Notes: generated from the letters alone by a model not told the origin. A stretch of DNA of 64,000 nucleotides from Planctomycetota bacterium (GCA_029550525.1 JAKPHF010000075.1:1-64000), one strand, 5' to 3'; shown: positions 53,043 through 62,136, numbered from the stretch's first letter. Translations and numbers: made by a program.

Positions 53043-53804
53043 ATGCGAGAGAACACGGGTTCGCCCGTCACCACAGCCGCTCATCCCCATGCCGCTGCCT
53101 CCGCCGATTCCGGCCGTCCTGTGCTGGCCCGACTGGTACACCTGAACAAGATCTATCGCAAACCGGGCACGGACATCGAAGTGCACGCGCTGCGCGACAT
53201 CTGCCTGGAGTTTCACCAGGGCGACTACGTGGCCATTCGCGGCCAGAGCGGCTCGGGCAAGAGCACGCTGCTAAACGTGCTGGGGTGCCTGGACCGGCCC
53301 ACCAGCGGCGAATACATCCTGGGCGGCGAAGACGTCTCGCGACTCGACGACGACGAACTGAGCGAAATCCGCAGCAAGCGGCTGGGCTTCGTGTTCCAGA
53401 ACTTCAACCTCATCCCCCAGTTGAACATCATGGAGAATCTCGAGGTTCCCTTGTTCTACCGCGGGGTGCCGCCGCGCATTCGCCGCGAGCGAGCCAAGGC
53501 CTTGCTCGACAAGGTGGGGCTCGGCCATCGCCTGCACCATCGGCCCATGGAACTGTCCGGCGGTCAACAGCAGCGAGTGGCCATCGCCCGCTCGCTTATG
53601 GGCGATCCGCTCATCATCCTGGCCGACGAGCCGACCGGCAATCTCGACTCGGCCACCGGTGACCTTATTTTGTCACTTTTCGACGATCTGCACGCGGAGG
53701 GCAAGACCATCCTCATGGTCACGCACGAGCCCGACGTGGCCGCCCGCTGCCCCCGCCGCATCACGCTCAAAGACGGCCGGGTGCTGGTCGACGAACGGGA
53801 CTGA
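53043..53804 (+). CDS. MacB/LolD-type ABC ATPase
   Basis: The 253-residue ATPase has Walker A GQSGSGKS (67-74), the MacB/LolD-specific [20 protein letters not shown], signature [20 protein letters not shown] and Walker [14 protein letters not shown], with the H-loop VTHEP. It would energise a MacAB-TolC-like exporter with the two genes upstream. The MacB/FtsX-type permease that normally follows is missing; the next gene is a regulator with its own promoter. The permease may lie elsewhere in the genome. Confidence 0.93.
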   Translation: MRENTGSPVTTAAHPHAAASADSGRPVLARLVHLNKIYRKPGTDIEVHALRDICLEFHQGDYVAIRGQSGSGKSTLLNVLGCLDRPTSGEYILGGEDVSRLDDDELSEIRSKRLGFVFQNFNLIPQLNIMENLEVPLFYRGVPPRIRRERAKALLDKVGLGHRLHHRPMELSGGQQQRVAIARSLMGDPLIILADEPTGNLDSATGDLILSLFDDLHAEGKTILMVTHEPDVAARCPRRITLKDGRVLVDERD

Positions 53805-53925
53805 GAAGGGCGAATGCCCCCAGCCTCGAACGCGCCTCCGATCCCGTTTACGCCTTCCGTTTTCGGCTCTTCCTCGCTTGGCGTGGCCCGACAAGTTCCG
53901 ATAAGGCAATCTTTGATCTTTTCAG

Positions 53926-53955
53926 TTGACACCCCGCAATGGGAATTGGTAGATT
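53926..53955 (+). promoter_or_regulatory. Promoter of the HTH-receiver gene
   Basis: A perfect TTGACA (53926-53931), 18-base spacer and TAGATT (53950-53955) lie 118 bases before the gene. Confidence 0.5.
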
Positions 53956-54072
53956 TAGTCTGGGAAAGATGGCTAAGCTGGGCAACCTGTGCCGACTGTG
54001 CCGCCGAAAGCCGGCACGGACGGCCCCGGCACGGGCAGGTCCCAGAATCACGTGACTGCGGGGCAGACAGCG

Positions 54073-54636
54073 ATGAAGAGCGTCTACACGACAGGCGAAG
54101 TGGCCGAGATCTGTAAGGTCAGCCAGCAAACCGTCATCCGTTGTTTCGACAGCGGCAAGCTCAAGGGGTTTCGCGTGCCGGGCTCCAAGTTCCGCCGGAT
54201 TCCACGCGAAAGCCTCCTGCAATTCATGCGGGATCATAACATTCCCATCACCGACCTGGACACCGGCAAGCGCAAGGTCCTGGTGGTGGACGATGATGAG
54301 GCCATCCTCGAGATGCTGGTCGAACTGCTCGAACGCGACGGGCGGTTCGAGGTGCGGGTGGCCCGCAGCGGCTACGAGGCGGGCATGATGACGCAGGAGT
54401 TCGAGCCGGACGTGCTCGTGCTGGACTACAAGCTGCCCGACATCAACGGCAACCGTGTCTGCCAGACGCTGCGCAGCAATCCACGGTTCAGCGGCACAAA
54501 GATCATCATGATCAGCGGCGTGGCCGATCCGGACGAGATCGCCGAACTGCGCAGTGCCGGCGCCGACGACTTCCTGCGCAAGCCTTTCCAGATCGACGAA
54601 CTGATCTCCCGCATTCTCGACCTGGTCCAAGCGTGA
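54073..54636 (+). CDS. Excisionase-type HTH fused to a receiver domain
   Basis: The 187-residue product begins with a MerR/excisionase-like helix-turn-helix ([40 protein letters not shown]) and continues with a complete receiver domain. The receiver has acidic pocket VVDDDEA (72-77), phosphoacceptor Asp118 in LVLDYKLPD and Lys in LRKPF near residue 170. The order DNA-binding domain then receiver is the reverse of most response regulators. It lies just upstream of a histidine kinase gene and probably receives its phosphate. Targets are unknown. Confidence 0.88.
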   Translation: MKSVYTTGEVAEICKVSQQTVIRCFDSGKLKGFRVPGSKFRRIPRESLLQFMRDHNIPITDLDTGKRKVLVVDDDEAILEMLVELLERDGRFEVRVARSGYEAGMMTQEFEPDVLVLDYKLPDINGNRVCQTLRSNPRFSGTKIIMISGVADPDEIAELRSAGADDFLRKPFQIDELISRILDLVQA

Positions 54637-54776
54637 GCGGGGGCCGCACGACGACAGGCGTTGATTTGAGATCGGCGATCCGCGCAGGCTGAAGCCTGTA
54701 ACTCGTTGTCCGCGGATAGTGGCTGCCGCTCTTCACTTGCGGCTCGATTGTGCGGACGCAGGCTCGAGGAACCCAC

Positions 54777-57056
54777 ATGAGCATCTCCAACGTGTCCGAA
54801 ACCATCGGTTCCGGTCGAGTCAGTCCCGGCGAGGTCGAACTGATTCTTTCGCAGATTGAATCGCTGCCCACGTTGCCGGCCGTCGCCGGGCGATTGCTCG
54901 AGATGACCGGTGACGAAGGTGCCGGCACCGGTGAGATCGCCGCTTTGGTCGAATCCGATCAGAGCCTGTCGGCTCGCGTGCTCTCGATGGCGCGCAAGTC
55001 GGACGTGGGAGCCCGAGTGGAAACAGTCGATCGGGCGGTGGTCCTGCTCGGCGCCGAAGCCGTGCGCGGCATCGTGCTGGGCGTGCAGGTGTTCGAGACG
55101 TTCGGCACCACGGGCGAGCCGGCGAGCCGGTTCGACCGGGTCGGTTTCTGGCGCCACAGCCTGGCCGTCGGATGCGCGGCTCGCCTCATGGCCGAGAAAC
55201 GGGCGGGCAGCGCCGCGAGGGCCCGGGCGGCCCGCATGGGCTGGCCGCTCGCCCGGCCCGAGGAGGCGTTTGTTTGTGGCCTCCTGCACGATCTGGGCAA
55301 GGTGGTGTTCGATTCCTGCTTCCCCAAGAGCTATGACCGCGTGATCGAGAAGGTGGAAGGTCGGCGAGCCGACATCGCCGACGTGGAGCGTGAAGTCTTT
55401 GGCGTGGATCACGCGATTGCCGGGCATCGCCTGGCTCTGCATTGGAAGCTGCCCAAGCCGGTGGCCGAGTGCATGTGGCTGCACCACCAGTCGCCGTCCT
55501 CCACGCCCACCCGCATCGGCTTCCCGGATCACGTCATGCTGGTTCAGGCGGCGGACCGGCTGGTTCGCCAGATGCAATTGGGGTATTCGGGCAATTACGG
55601 GACGGATGATGCAGCGACCGAATTGTTCGAAGCAACGGGCCTGACGCCCCAGGTCGTGGACGAGGTCATGCGAGCCTTGCCCGAGACCATCGAATCGCGG
55701 GCCGAGGTGCTGGGTCTTCATCAGGTCACGTCGCGCGAGCTGCTGCACGAAACGCTCATCCGGACCAACGCCGAACTGTCCCGGCTGAACGCCGCTTTGT
55801 CGCTGTCCAATCGCAGTCTCGAGCAGCGCAGCCGCGCGTTGGAAGCCATCTGCGAACTCAACGCGAGTCTGGGCGAGGACTATCGGCACGAGTCGGTGGC
55901 GGGGGCGGTGGTGCGCGGTCTGCAACTGCTCATGCCCGCAGCGGCCGCCGCCGCAGTGGTGACGTCGCCCGCCCGACATCTGACCATCGTCGTGTGGGCC
56001 GCGCCCGGTGAGGCGCGATGGCGCGTCGAAGTGCTGCCCAGCACCGCCGATCTGAAAGCCGCCGGCGAGCGAGCGACGCGGGTGGCCGCCGAGAACGTTT
56101 TCTCGGGCCCGATGCTCGATCGCTTGACCGTGCTCTTGGGCGGACAGCCGCCGCAATACTGTCGGCTCATTCGCTGCTCGGGCGAAATGACAGCCGCTCT
56201 CGTTTCCGCGGAGCGCGTGCCCGACGATCTGGATCGCTCCATCGAGCTGATCGGCGATTGGGCCGCGTCCTGCTTCAAGACGGCCGAATCCACGTTCGTC
56301 ACCCGTCAGCTCACCGAGGAACTCGCTGAGATCAATCGTCAGTTGATCAAGACGCAAGGCGAAGCCGCGCGGATGCGATCGCTGGCCATGGTGGGGGAGA
56401 TGGCGGCAGGAGCGGCACACGAGCTGAACAATCCACTGGCCGTAATCTCCGGACGTGCCCAACTGCTCGCCGGAGGCGACCATGGCGAAGCCGTCACCCG
56501 CTCGGCCAGGATCATCGCCGAGCATGCCCAGCGGGCCAGCGACATCGTCAACGAGCTGATGGAGTTTGCCAAGCCGACGCCGGCTCAGCCCACCGTCTGG
56601 CCGGTGGCCGATCTGTTGAACGAAATTCGCCAGTCCGCACTGGCTCAGGGGTTGCTGAGTGCCGAGCAATTCGTGCTCGACATATCGGACGGCCTGCCTC
56701 GCGTGCACGCTGACAAGTCGCAAATGCGGTTGTTATTTGACGAACTGATCCGCAACGCCGTGGAGGCGATGAAGGACCGCAAAGACCCGCGACTCACTGT
56801 GAATTGCCGTGCCGATGTAGCCGATGAGAGGCTTGTCATTCGAATCGAGGATAACGGGTGCGGCATGACGCCCGACGTGGTCGAACGCGCCATGGACCCG
56901 TTCTTCTCGTACCGGCCCGCGGGACGGGGCCGGGGCCTGGGCTTGTCCCGGGCGGCTCGATATGCCGAGATCAACCGTGGCAGGATCAGGCTGTCGAGTC
57001 GGGTCAAGGAAGGCACGGCAGTGATTGTGGAGTTGCCGGTTGCCGCTGCGGAGTGA
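54777..57056 (+). CDS. HDOD domain-histidine kinase fusion
   Basis: The 759-residue cytoplasmic protein has an N-terminal HDOD domain (about 20-290: QIESLPTLPAVAGRLLEMTG; FVCGLLHDLGKVVF, retaining the HD pair at 171-172). A coiled-coil/GAF-like middle (about 330-520) follows, then a kinase core: His548 in AAGAAHELNNPLAVISGRA, N box LIRNAVEAMKDRKDP, G1 EDNGCGMTP and G2 GRGRGLGLSRAARY. HDOD domains act as scaffolds or sense nucleotide signals. No membrane segment is present. It lies between two receiver genes, making it the probable phosphodonor of the upstream HTH-receiver protein. GAGGA lies before the ATG. Confidence 0.9.
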   Translation: MSISNVSETIGSGRVSPGEVELILSQIESLPTLPAVAGRLLEMTGDEGAGTGEIAALVESDQSLSARVLSMARKSDVGARVETVDRAVVLLGAEAVRGIVLGVQVFETFGTTGEPASRFDRVGFWRHSLAVGCAARLMAEKRAGSAARARAARMGWPLARPEEAFVCGLLHDLGKVVFDSCFPKSYDRVIEKVEGRRADIADVEREVFGVDHAIAGHRLALHWKLPKPVAECMWLHHQSPSSTPTRIGFPDHVMLVQAADRLVRQMQLGYSGNYGTDDAATELFEATGLTPQVVDEVMRALPETIESRAEVLGLHQVTSRELLHETLIRTNAELSRLNAALSLSNRSLEQRSRALEAICELNASLGEDYRHESVAGAVVRGLQLLMPAAAAAAVVTSPARHLTIVVWAAPGEARWRVEVLPSTADLKAAGERATRVAAENVFSGPMLDRLTVLLGGQPPQYCRLIRCSGEMTAALVSAERVPDDLDRSIELIGDWAASCFKTAESTFVTRQLTEELAEINRQLIKTQGEAARMRSLAMVGEMAAGAAHELNNPLAVISGRAQLLAGGDHGEAVTRSARIIAEHAQRASDIVNELMEFAKPTPAQPTVWPVADLLNEIRQSALAQGLLSAEQFVLDISDGLPRVHADKSQMRLLFDELIRNAVEAMKDRKDPRLTVNCRADVADERLVIRIEDNGCGMTPDVVERAMDPFFSYRPAGRGRGLGLSRAARYAEINRGRIRLSSRVKEGTAVIVELPVAAAE

Positions 57057-57197
57057 AGCTCACTTTCGGGGGGCCTGCCGGCCGGAGCTTCGGCACAGGG
57101 TTCACGCGGAAACAGCATTCGACTTCCAGGAAGACTCGAGATCCGGGCCGGGCGGGCAGTTGGGGCTTCTCCTCCTCCATCTCCTCCTCGCTCTCGT

Positions 57198-57226
57198 GGC
57201 CGCAACTGCCGCCGGCCTCTTTTTTT
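57198..57226 (+). terminator. Intrinsic terminator after the HDOD kinase
   Basis: GGCCG (57198-57202) and CGGCC (57213-57217) form a short GC stem followed by a run of seven T (57220-57226), the only clear T-run terminator in the window. Confidence 0.6.
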
Positions 57227-57277
57227 GAGCTTTCCTCCAAGTTGTCCGCTGAGCCGCCGTCGCCACTCGAGAGCCCC

Positions 57278-57859
57278 ATGCCGGTGAGCAGAACCCGAAA
57301 CAGCGATATGTATAACCGACCCGTGGAAATCCTGCTCGTCGAACCCGATGGCGACCTGGCCTGCATGATCCGCGAGTGCCTCCTCGGTGGTCTGGATGCG
57401 GCGCGGGTCACGGTGGCGGCTGATGCGGCCGCGGCCGTGCGCGAGGAACTGACCGCCACTCACGACGTGCTGGTCGTGGCGACCGAACTACCCGACGCCG
57501 CTTGGATGGATCTGGTTCGCGAGCTGCGCCGGGCCAACCGTGGGCCGCTGATTCTGTTGGCTCAGGAGCCCACCGGGGCCGAGATGATCGAGGCCATCCG
57601 GGCCGGGGTGACCGACGTGCTCGTCAAGCCCTTTGATCTGGCCGACCTGGTCGAACGGGTGGACCGTGCCGCCCGGCGTGCCTTCCGGTCCCGCCGTCGT
57701 CGACTCCGCAACCGCCGGCTGCGCAAGCTGACTGGCCGTATCATCCGCGAGCGTCGCGACCTGCGGCGCCGCATCGACCTGATTTGCCGCGACTTCGTTC
57801 ACGCATACCGTCGCCTCGCCCAGCGAGTGTCCGACGCCGATCTGCTCTCGCAGCGATAA
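57278..57859 (+). CDS. Degenerate receiver protein with an Arg-rich tail
   Basis: The 193-residue product has a receiver fold (VEILLVEPDGDLACMIRECL; LVVATELPDAAWMDLVRELR; VTDVLVKPFDLADLVERVD). The phosphoacceptor Asp is replaced: in DVLVVATELPD the position is Ala68. The Thr/Ser switch after the fourth strand is also changed (LILLAQEP), while the Lys of KPF remains. It therefore cannot be phosphorylated normally. The last 60 residues are extremely Arg-rich and helical (RRAFRSRRRRLRNRRLRKLT), suggesting binding of nucleic acid. The start is uncertain; an ATG at 57308 is also possible. Confidence 0.75.
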   Translation: MPVSRTRNSDMYNRPVEILLVEPDGDLACMIRECLLGGLDAARVTVAADAAAAVREELTATHDVLVVATELPDAAWMDLVRELRRANRGPLILLAQEPTGAEMIEAIRAGVTDVLVKPFDLADLVERVDRAARRAFRSRRRRLRNRRLRKLTGRIIRERRDLRRRIDLICRDFVHAYRRLAQRVSDADLLSQR

Positions 57860-57862
57860 CCT

Positions 57863-57950
57863 GGGGGGCGGGCATCCTGCCCGCCTCGAGATGTTTGGGA
57901 TGCAGGCATCCTGCCTGTACGTGCACGCTGGCGTGTACCACAAAAACGCG
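57863..57950. repeat. Dispersed hairpin elements, GCGGGCATCCTGCCCGC type
   Basis: Directly after the receiver stop codon, GGGCGGGCATCCTGCCCGCC is followed by TGCAGGCATCCTGCCTG, GTGCACGCTGGCGTGTACCA and CAAAAACGCG. The second half is nearly the element at 27082-27138. Confidence 0.8.
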
Positions 57951-58037
57951 TGCATGCCACCGGTATGGCCGTGTCGCCGCATCGTGGGGTGGCGGCCAAT
58001 AAAACGCGAGCCAACGCCCGTCCGACATCCTGCACGG

Positions 58038-60014
58038 TCACAATTCGATCTGCGTGCCCAGCTCGACCACGCGGTTGGCCGGAATGTCGAAATATGCGAC
58101 GGCCGAAATCGAGTTGCGCGACATGATGGCAAAAAGCTTTTTTCGCCAGCGGGACATGCCCGGCCGCCGCGTGGTGATGAGCGTTTCTCGCCCCAGGTAG
58201 AAACTGGCGTGTGTGGGATCGACTTTCAGACCGGCAGGCTCGGCACACCGGAAAACATCTGCCACGCGAGGCGTCTGCATGTAGCCGTAATGCGCCCGGA
58301 CTTGGAAGAACCCCTGGCCCAGTTCGCGGACTTTGACGCGATCGACGGCCGCCACATAGGGCACTTCCAGCGTCGTCACCGACAACAGGATAATCCGCTC
58401 GTGCAGGACCTTGTTGTGCTTGTAGTGGTGCATGAGCACCACCGGCGTTCCATCGGGATTGGACGTCATGAACACGGCGGTTCCGGGTACGCGTACCGGC
58501 TTGGTGCCTTTGGCCAGACTGTCCAGAAACGTACTGAGCGGCAGAATCACCTTGCCCAACGACGCACCGAGCAATGATCGGCCTCGCTTCCAGGTGCTCA
58601 TGAGCGTGTAGACGACGATGGCCACGGCCAGCGGGAACCAGCCGCCGTGGAAGACCTTCATCACGTTGGACGAAAAGAAGCCCAGATCGACAACGAGGAA
58701 GAAGGCGATCAATCCGCCGGCTTTCCACAGCGGCCAGTTCCACCGGCGACGGGCGACGACGAACAGCAGGAGCGACGTCACGGTCATCGTGCTGGTGACC
58801 GCCACACCGTAAGCAGCGGCCAGATCACTCGAAGCCTGGAAGGTCACCACCAGGCCGCAGCAGGCGACCATGAGCGCGAAGTTGATCTCGGGCAAGAAAA
58901 TCTGACCCTTGGTCTGCCTCGAGGTGTGCACAATGGTCAGGCGCGGCGAGTAGCCGAGTTGCACGGCCTGCTGGGCGATGGAGTAGGCCCCGGAGATCAT
59001 GGCCTGTGAAGCGATGACCGCCGCCACCGTGGCCAGGATCACCAGCGGGTAATGCAGATACCCTTCGCCCAGAGCGTAGAACGGGTTGGCCGCTGCCGTC
59101 GCTCCCTGGGCGATGACAATCGCTCCCTGGCCAAAGTAGTTGAGAAGCAAGCCCGGAAACGCCACGGTGAACCAGGCGAGTTTGATCGGCAGCCGTCCGA
59201 AGTGGCCCAGGTCGGCGTACAACGCCTCGGCGCCGGTGATGCACAAGACCACCGCGCCCAGTACCAGGAAGCCTTGCAGACCATGCTCCCAAAAGTGCTG
59301 GACGGCCAGCAGCGGGTTGACCGCGGTCAGGACGACGGGTTCTCTGATGATCCACCGCAGTCCGAGCACGCCAATGGTGATGAACCAGACCAGCATGGCC
59401 GGGCCGAACAAGGCCCCCATGAACCCGGTTCCGTACCGCTGGACAACGAACAAGCCCACGAGGATGCTCACCGTGAGGGGGAGGATGTAAGGCTGGAAGA
59501 CCGGCGTGGCCAGTTGGAGGCCTTCCACGGCGCTGAGCACGGAGATCGCCGGCGTGATCATGCCGTCGGAGAAGAGCAACGCCGCTCCGAACAGACCCAG
59601 AGACACAATGACGGTCCGGGCGGACAGGATGGTTGTGGGACGCCGATCTTGCGGCACGGCCAGCGCCATCAATGACAGGATGCCGCCTTCCCCGCGATTG
59701 TCGGCTCGCAGCACGAAGCCGAGGTATTTCAACACCACGACCAGCATGAGCGACCAGAAGAACAGCGAGAGCAGCCCCAGCACGTTGTGCGGCGTGGGTG
59801 CCAGCCCGCCATGCATCTCCCGGAAGCAGTCTCTCAGCGCATACAACGGGGATGTGCCGATGTCGCCATACACCACACCCAGGGCGCCGAGCGTCAGGGC
59901 GGCGATCACGCGGCGGCTCTTGGCATGCGCGGGAGAGTGGCTGCCGGGAACGCCCGGACTGGCCTGGAAAGCGGAGTGGGGCGGTTCCGCCCCTTTGCCT
60001 GGGTCTCGCTGCAT
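58038..60014 (-). CDS. kup: Kup-type potassium uptake protein
   Basis: The 658-residue inner-membrane protein has the Kup signature LGALGVVYGDIGTSPLYALR after a polar N-terminus of about 35 residues, then about 12 membrane helices, and a cytoplasmic C-terminal domain of roughly 170 residues. Kup imports K+ by proton symport. The C-terminal region includes the usual FMTSNPDGTPVVLMHHYKHN motif. The start (ATG at 60014) has no clear ribosome-binding site. The gene stands alone. Confidence 0.95.
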   Translation of the reverse strand: MQRDPGKGAEPPHSAFQASPGVPGSHSPAHAKSRRVIAALTLGALGVVYGDIGTSPLYALRDCFREMHGGLAPTPHNVLGLLSLFFWSLMLVVVLKYLGFVLRADNRGEGGILSLMALAVPQDRRPTTILSARTVIVSLGLFGAALLFSDGMITPAISVLSAVEGLQLATPVFQPYILPLTVSILVGLFVVQRYGTGFMGALFGPAMLVWFITIGVLGLRWIIREPVVLTAVNPLLAVQHFWEHGLQGFLVLGAVVLCITGAEALYADLGHFGRLPIKLAWFTVAFPGLLLNYFGQGAIVIAQGATAAANPFYALGEGYLHYPLVILATVAAVIASQAMISGAYSIAQQAVQLGYSPRLTIVHTSRQTKGQIFLPEINFALMVACCGLVVTFQASSDLAAAYGVAVTSTMTVTSLLLFVVARRRWNWPLWKAGGLIAFFLVVDLGFFSSNVMKVFHGGWFPLAVAIVVYTLMSTWKRGRSLLGASLGKVILPLSTFLDSLAKGTKPVRVPGTAVFMTSNPDGTPVVLMHHYKHNKVLHERIILLSVTTLEVPYVAAVDRVKVRELGQGFFQVRAHYGYMQTPRVADVFRCAEPAGLKVDPTHASFYLGRETLITTRRPGMSRWRKKLFAIMSRNSISAVAYFDIPANRVVELGTQIEL

Positions 60015-60158
60015 GGTTCGGCGTCTTGCAGAAAACCAAACGCGATAGGTTAGACGCCCTTACGGTCACGTTCAAGGCGGGCTCACGCCGTCCGGCGGTA
60101 TTTGCTCCCCAGGGCGATGGATGGGCGCGAAACGCTAACGCTTGGTCATGCTGCAGAC

Positions 60159-60893
60159 TCAGCGGGGCAGTTCGCCTCCGACGGGCCGATCGGTTATACC
60201 GAGATGATCCTCGAGCATCTGCTCAATATAAAGGGCCTGGTCCGCTTCCGGCAGGCCCGACAGGAGTTCGATTTTCCGTCCGTCGGTGAGCATCGCGTTG
60301 ACCCGGTACGTGGAACTCTGCCGGTTCTCGCCGCTCACGACCTTCTCGGTGCAGAAGATCTGTTCGATGTCAGCGGTCGCCAGTCTGACTCGGCCTCGCC
60401 AGGGGATGGGGCCGTGGCGGACGGACAGTTCGCCACCTGCTACACGGATTCGGGTCTTGTTAAAAAGCGAGGCGAGGCAGAGGTAGGTAAGCCCGATGCC
60501 GACCGCCACGTGGGCAACGGGGAAAACGATCATAATCCACGGCGTGTCCTCGCCTGACAATGCTATGGAGTACCAAAAGACGAGAAAGCTGTCCCAGGCG
60601 ATGCAGAAAAAGACGAGGAACAGGACGGCCGGCGTGAACCAACGCCGACTCATGACCAGTTCATGCCCCCATTGGTCCACCCGAATCGCCGGCGGCAGGG
60701 GAACCTCGGCGCGTGGGCTGGCCGGGAGCCGGGTACCGCGTGTTGCCTGAGACGGGTCTGCCAGACTGAAAACGGTTCGGCAGGCCGTACACCTGGCCAG
60801 AGCAGCCGGGATGTTGACCTCCTCGGTGTCGATATCGGCGCCACAATTCGGACAGTTCAACACGAGGGCGGTGAGCTTCGGCGTGAAGTTCAT
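60159..60893 (-). CDS. Zinc-ribbon membrane protein with a PH-like domain
   Basis: The 244-residue product has an N-terminal Cys4 zinc ribbon (Cys14, 17, 35, 38: CPNCGADID...ARCTACRTVF). A Pro-rich linker leads to two membrane helices (about 88-112 and 117-143) and a C-terminal beta-rich domain (NKTRIRVAGGELSVRHGPIP; IEQIFCTEKVVSG) that looks like a bacterial PH fold. It is likely anchored in the inner membrane with both soluble domains in the cytoplasm. The family is not named and the role is unknown. Confidence 0.75.
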   Translation of the reverse strand: MNFTPKLTALVLNCPNCGADIDTEEVNIPAALARCTACRTVFSLADPSQATRGTRLPASPRAEVPLPPAIRVDQWGHELVMSRRWFTPAVLFLVFFCIAWDSFLVFWYSIALSGEDTPWIMIVFPVAHVAVGIGLTYLCLASLFNKTRIRVAGGELSVRHGPIPWRGRVRLATADIEQIFCTEKVVSGENRQSSTYRVNAMLTDGRKIELLSGLPEADQALYIEQMLEDHLGITDRPVGGELPR

Positions 60894-61059
60894 CGGACGG
60901 GCTCCTCACAAGCCGGCGGCAAGCGGAGGGGCGGACATAGGGCAGACACCTCCCCGATGTCGCTCGTGGCGGCATCATATCGAGGGGGACTGATCGGTGC
61001 TACCGGCCTCCGTCTCGAAGACACGCTCCGGTCCTTCCACCCAACGATATGAAAAACTA

Positions 61060-61089
61060 TTGCCAAGCCGACGTCGCATCCGTTAAAAT
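61060..61089 (+). promoter_or_regulatory. Promoter of the pseudopilin gene
   Basis: TTGCCA (61060-61065) and TAAAAT (61084-61089) are 18 bases apart in a locally AT-rich patch, giving a leader of about 130 bases. Confidence 0.5.
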
Positions 61090-61137
61090 CACTAACTAAA
61101 AGGTTGTAGATCGTGGCTTGGACGGGTGAGTAGGCGG

Positions 61138-61190
61138 CATCCGGCCAAGCCTATGACACATCCATCGATCGGCACCTATCAGGCCGGATG
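61138..61190 (+). promoter_or_regulatory. Leader hairpin of the pseudopilin gene
   Basis: CATCCGGCC (61138-61146) and GGCCGGATG (61182-61190) form a perfect 9-bp stem enclosing 35 bases, ending 20 bases before the ribosome-binding site. It does not show the conserved core of the c-di-GMP-I riboswitch. A structural leader is possible. Confidence 0.4.
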
Positions 61191-61224
61191 GCGGAGCTAG
61201 GCCGTAAGACGGAGGAGGTCGTTC

Positions 61225-62136
61225 ATGTCGAGCCGGACACGCTCTCGGGCGTTCACGCTCATTGAAGTGTTGGTCGTGGTCGCCATCATCGCTCTGCTGA
61301 TCTCGATTCTGATGCCTTCGTTGCGTCGGGCCCGGGACACTTCCCGGTTCATCGTGTGCCAGACGAACGTTAAGCACCTGATGGCGGCCTTCATTAGCTA
61401 CTCGGTGGATAACAAGGGCCGTTTTCCGGGGAACCGGGGCGATGAATACGCTGACTGGCTGGGCGGCTACAACGGACACCCCAGCGAGCGCAAGTACGGC
61501 CGAGATGGGAATCGCGGAAAGCAGCCGGAGTGGGGAACCATTTTCAAGAAGCACATGGGCGGTATGACCGCAGCCTACTCCTGTCCGGATGACAAGACCT
61601 ACCGCGAACGAAAGGAAAAGGGCTGGTCATCTCACAGTTATACGGCCAATCTCATGATTTCAGGAGCCAAGCCCGAGTCGCTGATGGGCGCGCATTATCC
61701 CAAGCCCATGACCAGCACCAACCCGCAGTACAACCGTACCAACCACGTGAACATGGCCGCGATGGAGCACGTCCCCGTCATCATCGAGGAGCACGAGACT
61801 TGGTATCTCCTGCATCAGGTCGACGACAGCGGGTGGTGCAACGAGGACAGCATCTCCGAACGGCACTTGCGTGAACCGGGCAAGTTCGGCCAGGGTAGCA
61901 TCGGCTACGCGGACGGCCACGCGGGCGGGTTGCGAGTGCCGTTTCGTACCGAGGCTCAGTCGGTGCGCTCATCCACGACGCTGACCGCGAGCGATTTCTG
62001 CATCCGGACGGGCCGTAAGTGGGTTAATGGCGAGAGTTGGGACGATCCAACGTTGATGAATCCTAACGGCGGCGATGGCGTGTACGGCATCCTCGACAAG
62101 GCCCCGGACGCGGGAAAATACGGTATTACGCACTGA
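61225..62136 (+). CDS. Pseudopilin-like protein with prepilin leader
   Basis: The 303-residue product has a type IV prepilin leader (RAFTLIEVLVVVAIIALLIS) with the conserved Glu five residues after the cleavage site. After about 30 residues of hydrophobic helix comes a globular domain with Cys residues and, near the end, FGQGSIGYADGHAGGLRVPF. That is the 'DG' motif typical of the planctomycete DUF1559-like or prepilin-type family. Such proteins are cleaved by a prepilin peptidase and assembled by type II secretion or type IV pilus machinery. GGAGGAGG lies 6 bases before the ATG. It is monocistronic, with a hairpin downstream. Confidence 0.88.
   Translation: MSSRTRSRAFTLIEVLVVVAIIALLISILMPSLRRARDTSRFIVCQTNVKHLMAAFISYSVDNKGRFPGNRGDEYADWLGGYNGHPSERKYGRDGNRGKQPEWGTIFKKHMGGMTAAYSCPDDKTYRERKEKGWSSHSYTANLMISGAKPESLMGAHYPKPMTSTNPQYNRTNHVNMAAMEHVPVIIEEHETWYLLHQVDDSGWCNEDSISERHLREPGKFGQGSIGYADGHAGGLRVPFRTEAQSVRSSTTLTASDFCIRTGRKWVNGESWDDPTLMNPNGGDGVYGILDKAPDAGKYGITH

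Noticed and set aside
49493..53074. 3.6-kb minus-strand open frame across the efflux genes
   Set aside because: It overlaps the TolC and adaptor genes, which have clear family motifs; the antisense translation has none.
57057..57277. Plus-strand frame between the HDOD kinase and the degenerate receiver
   Set aside because: Composition is low-complexity, it has no ribosome site and it contains an intrinsic terminator.
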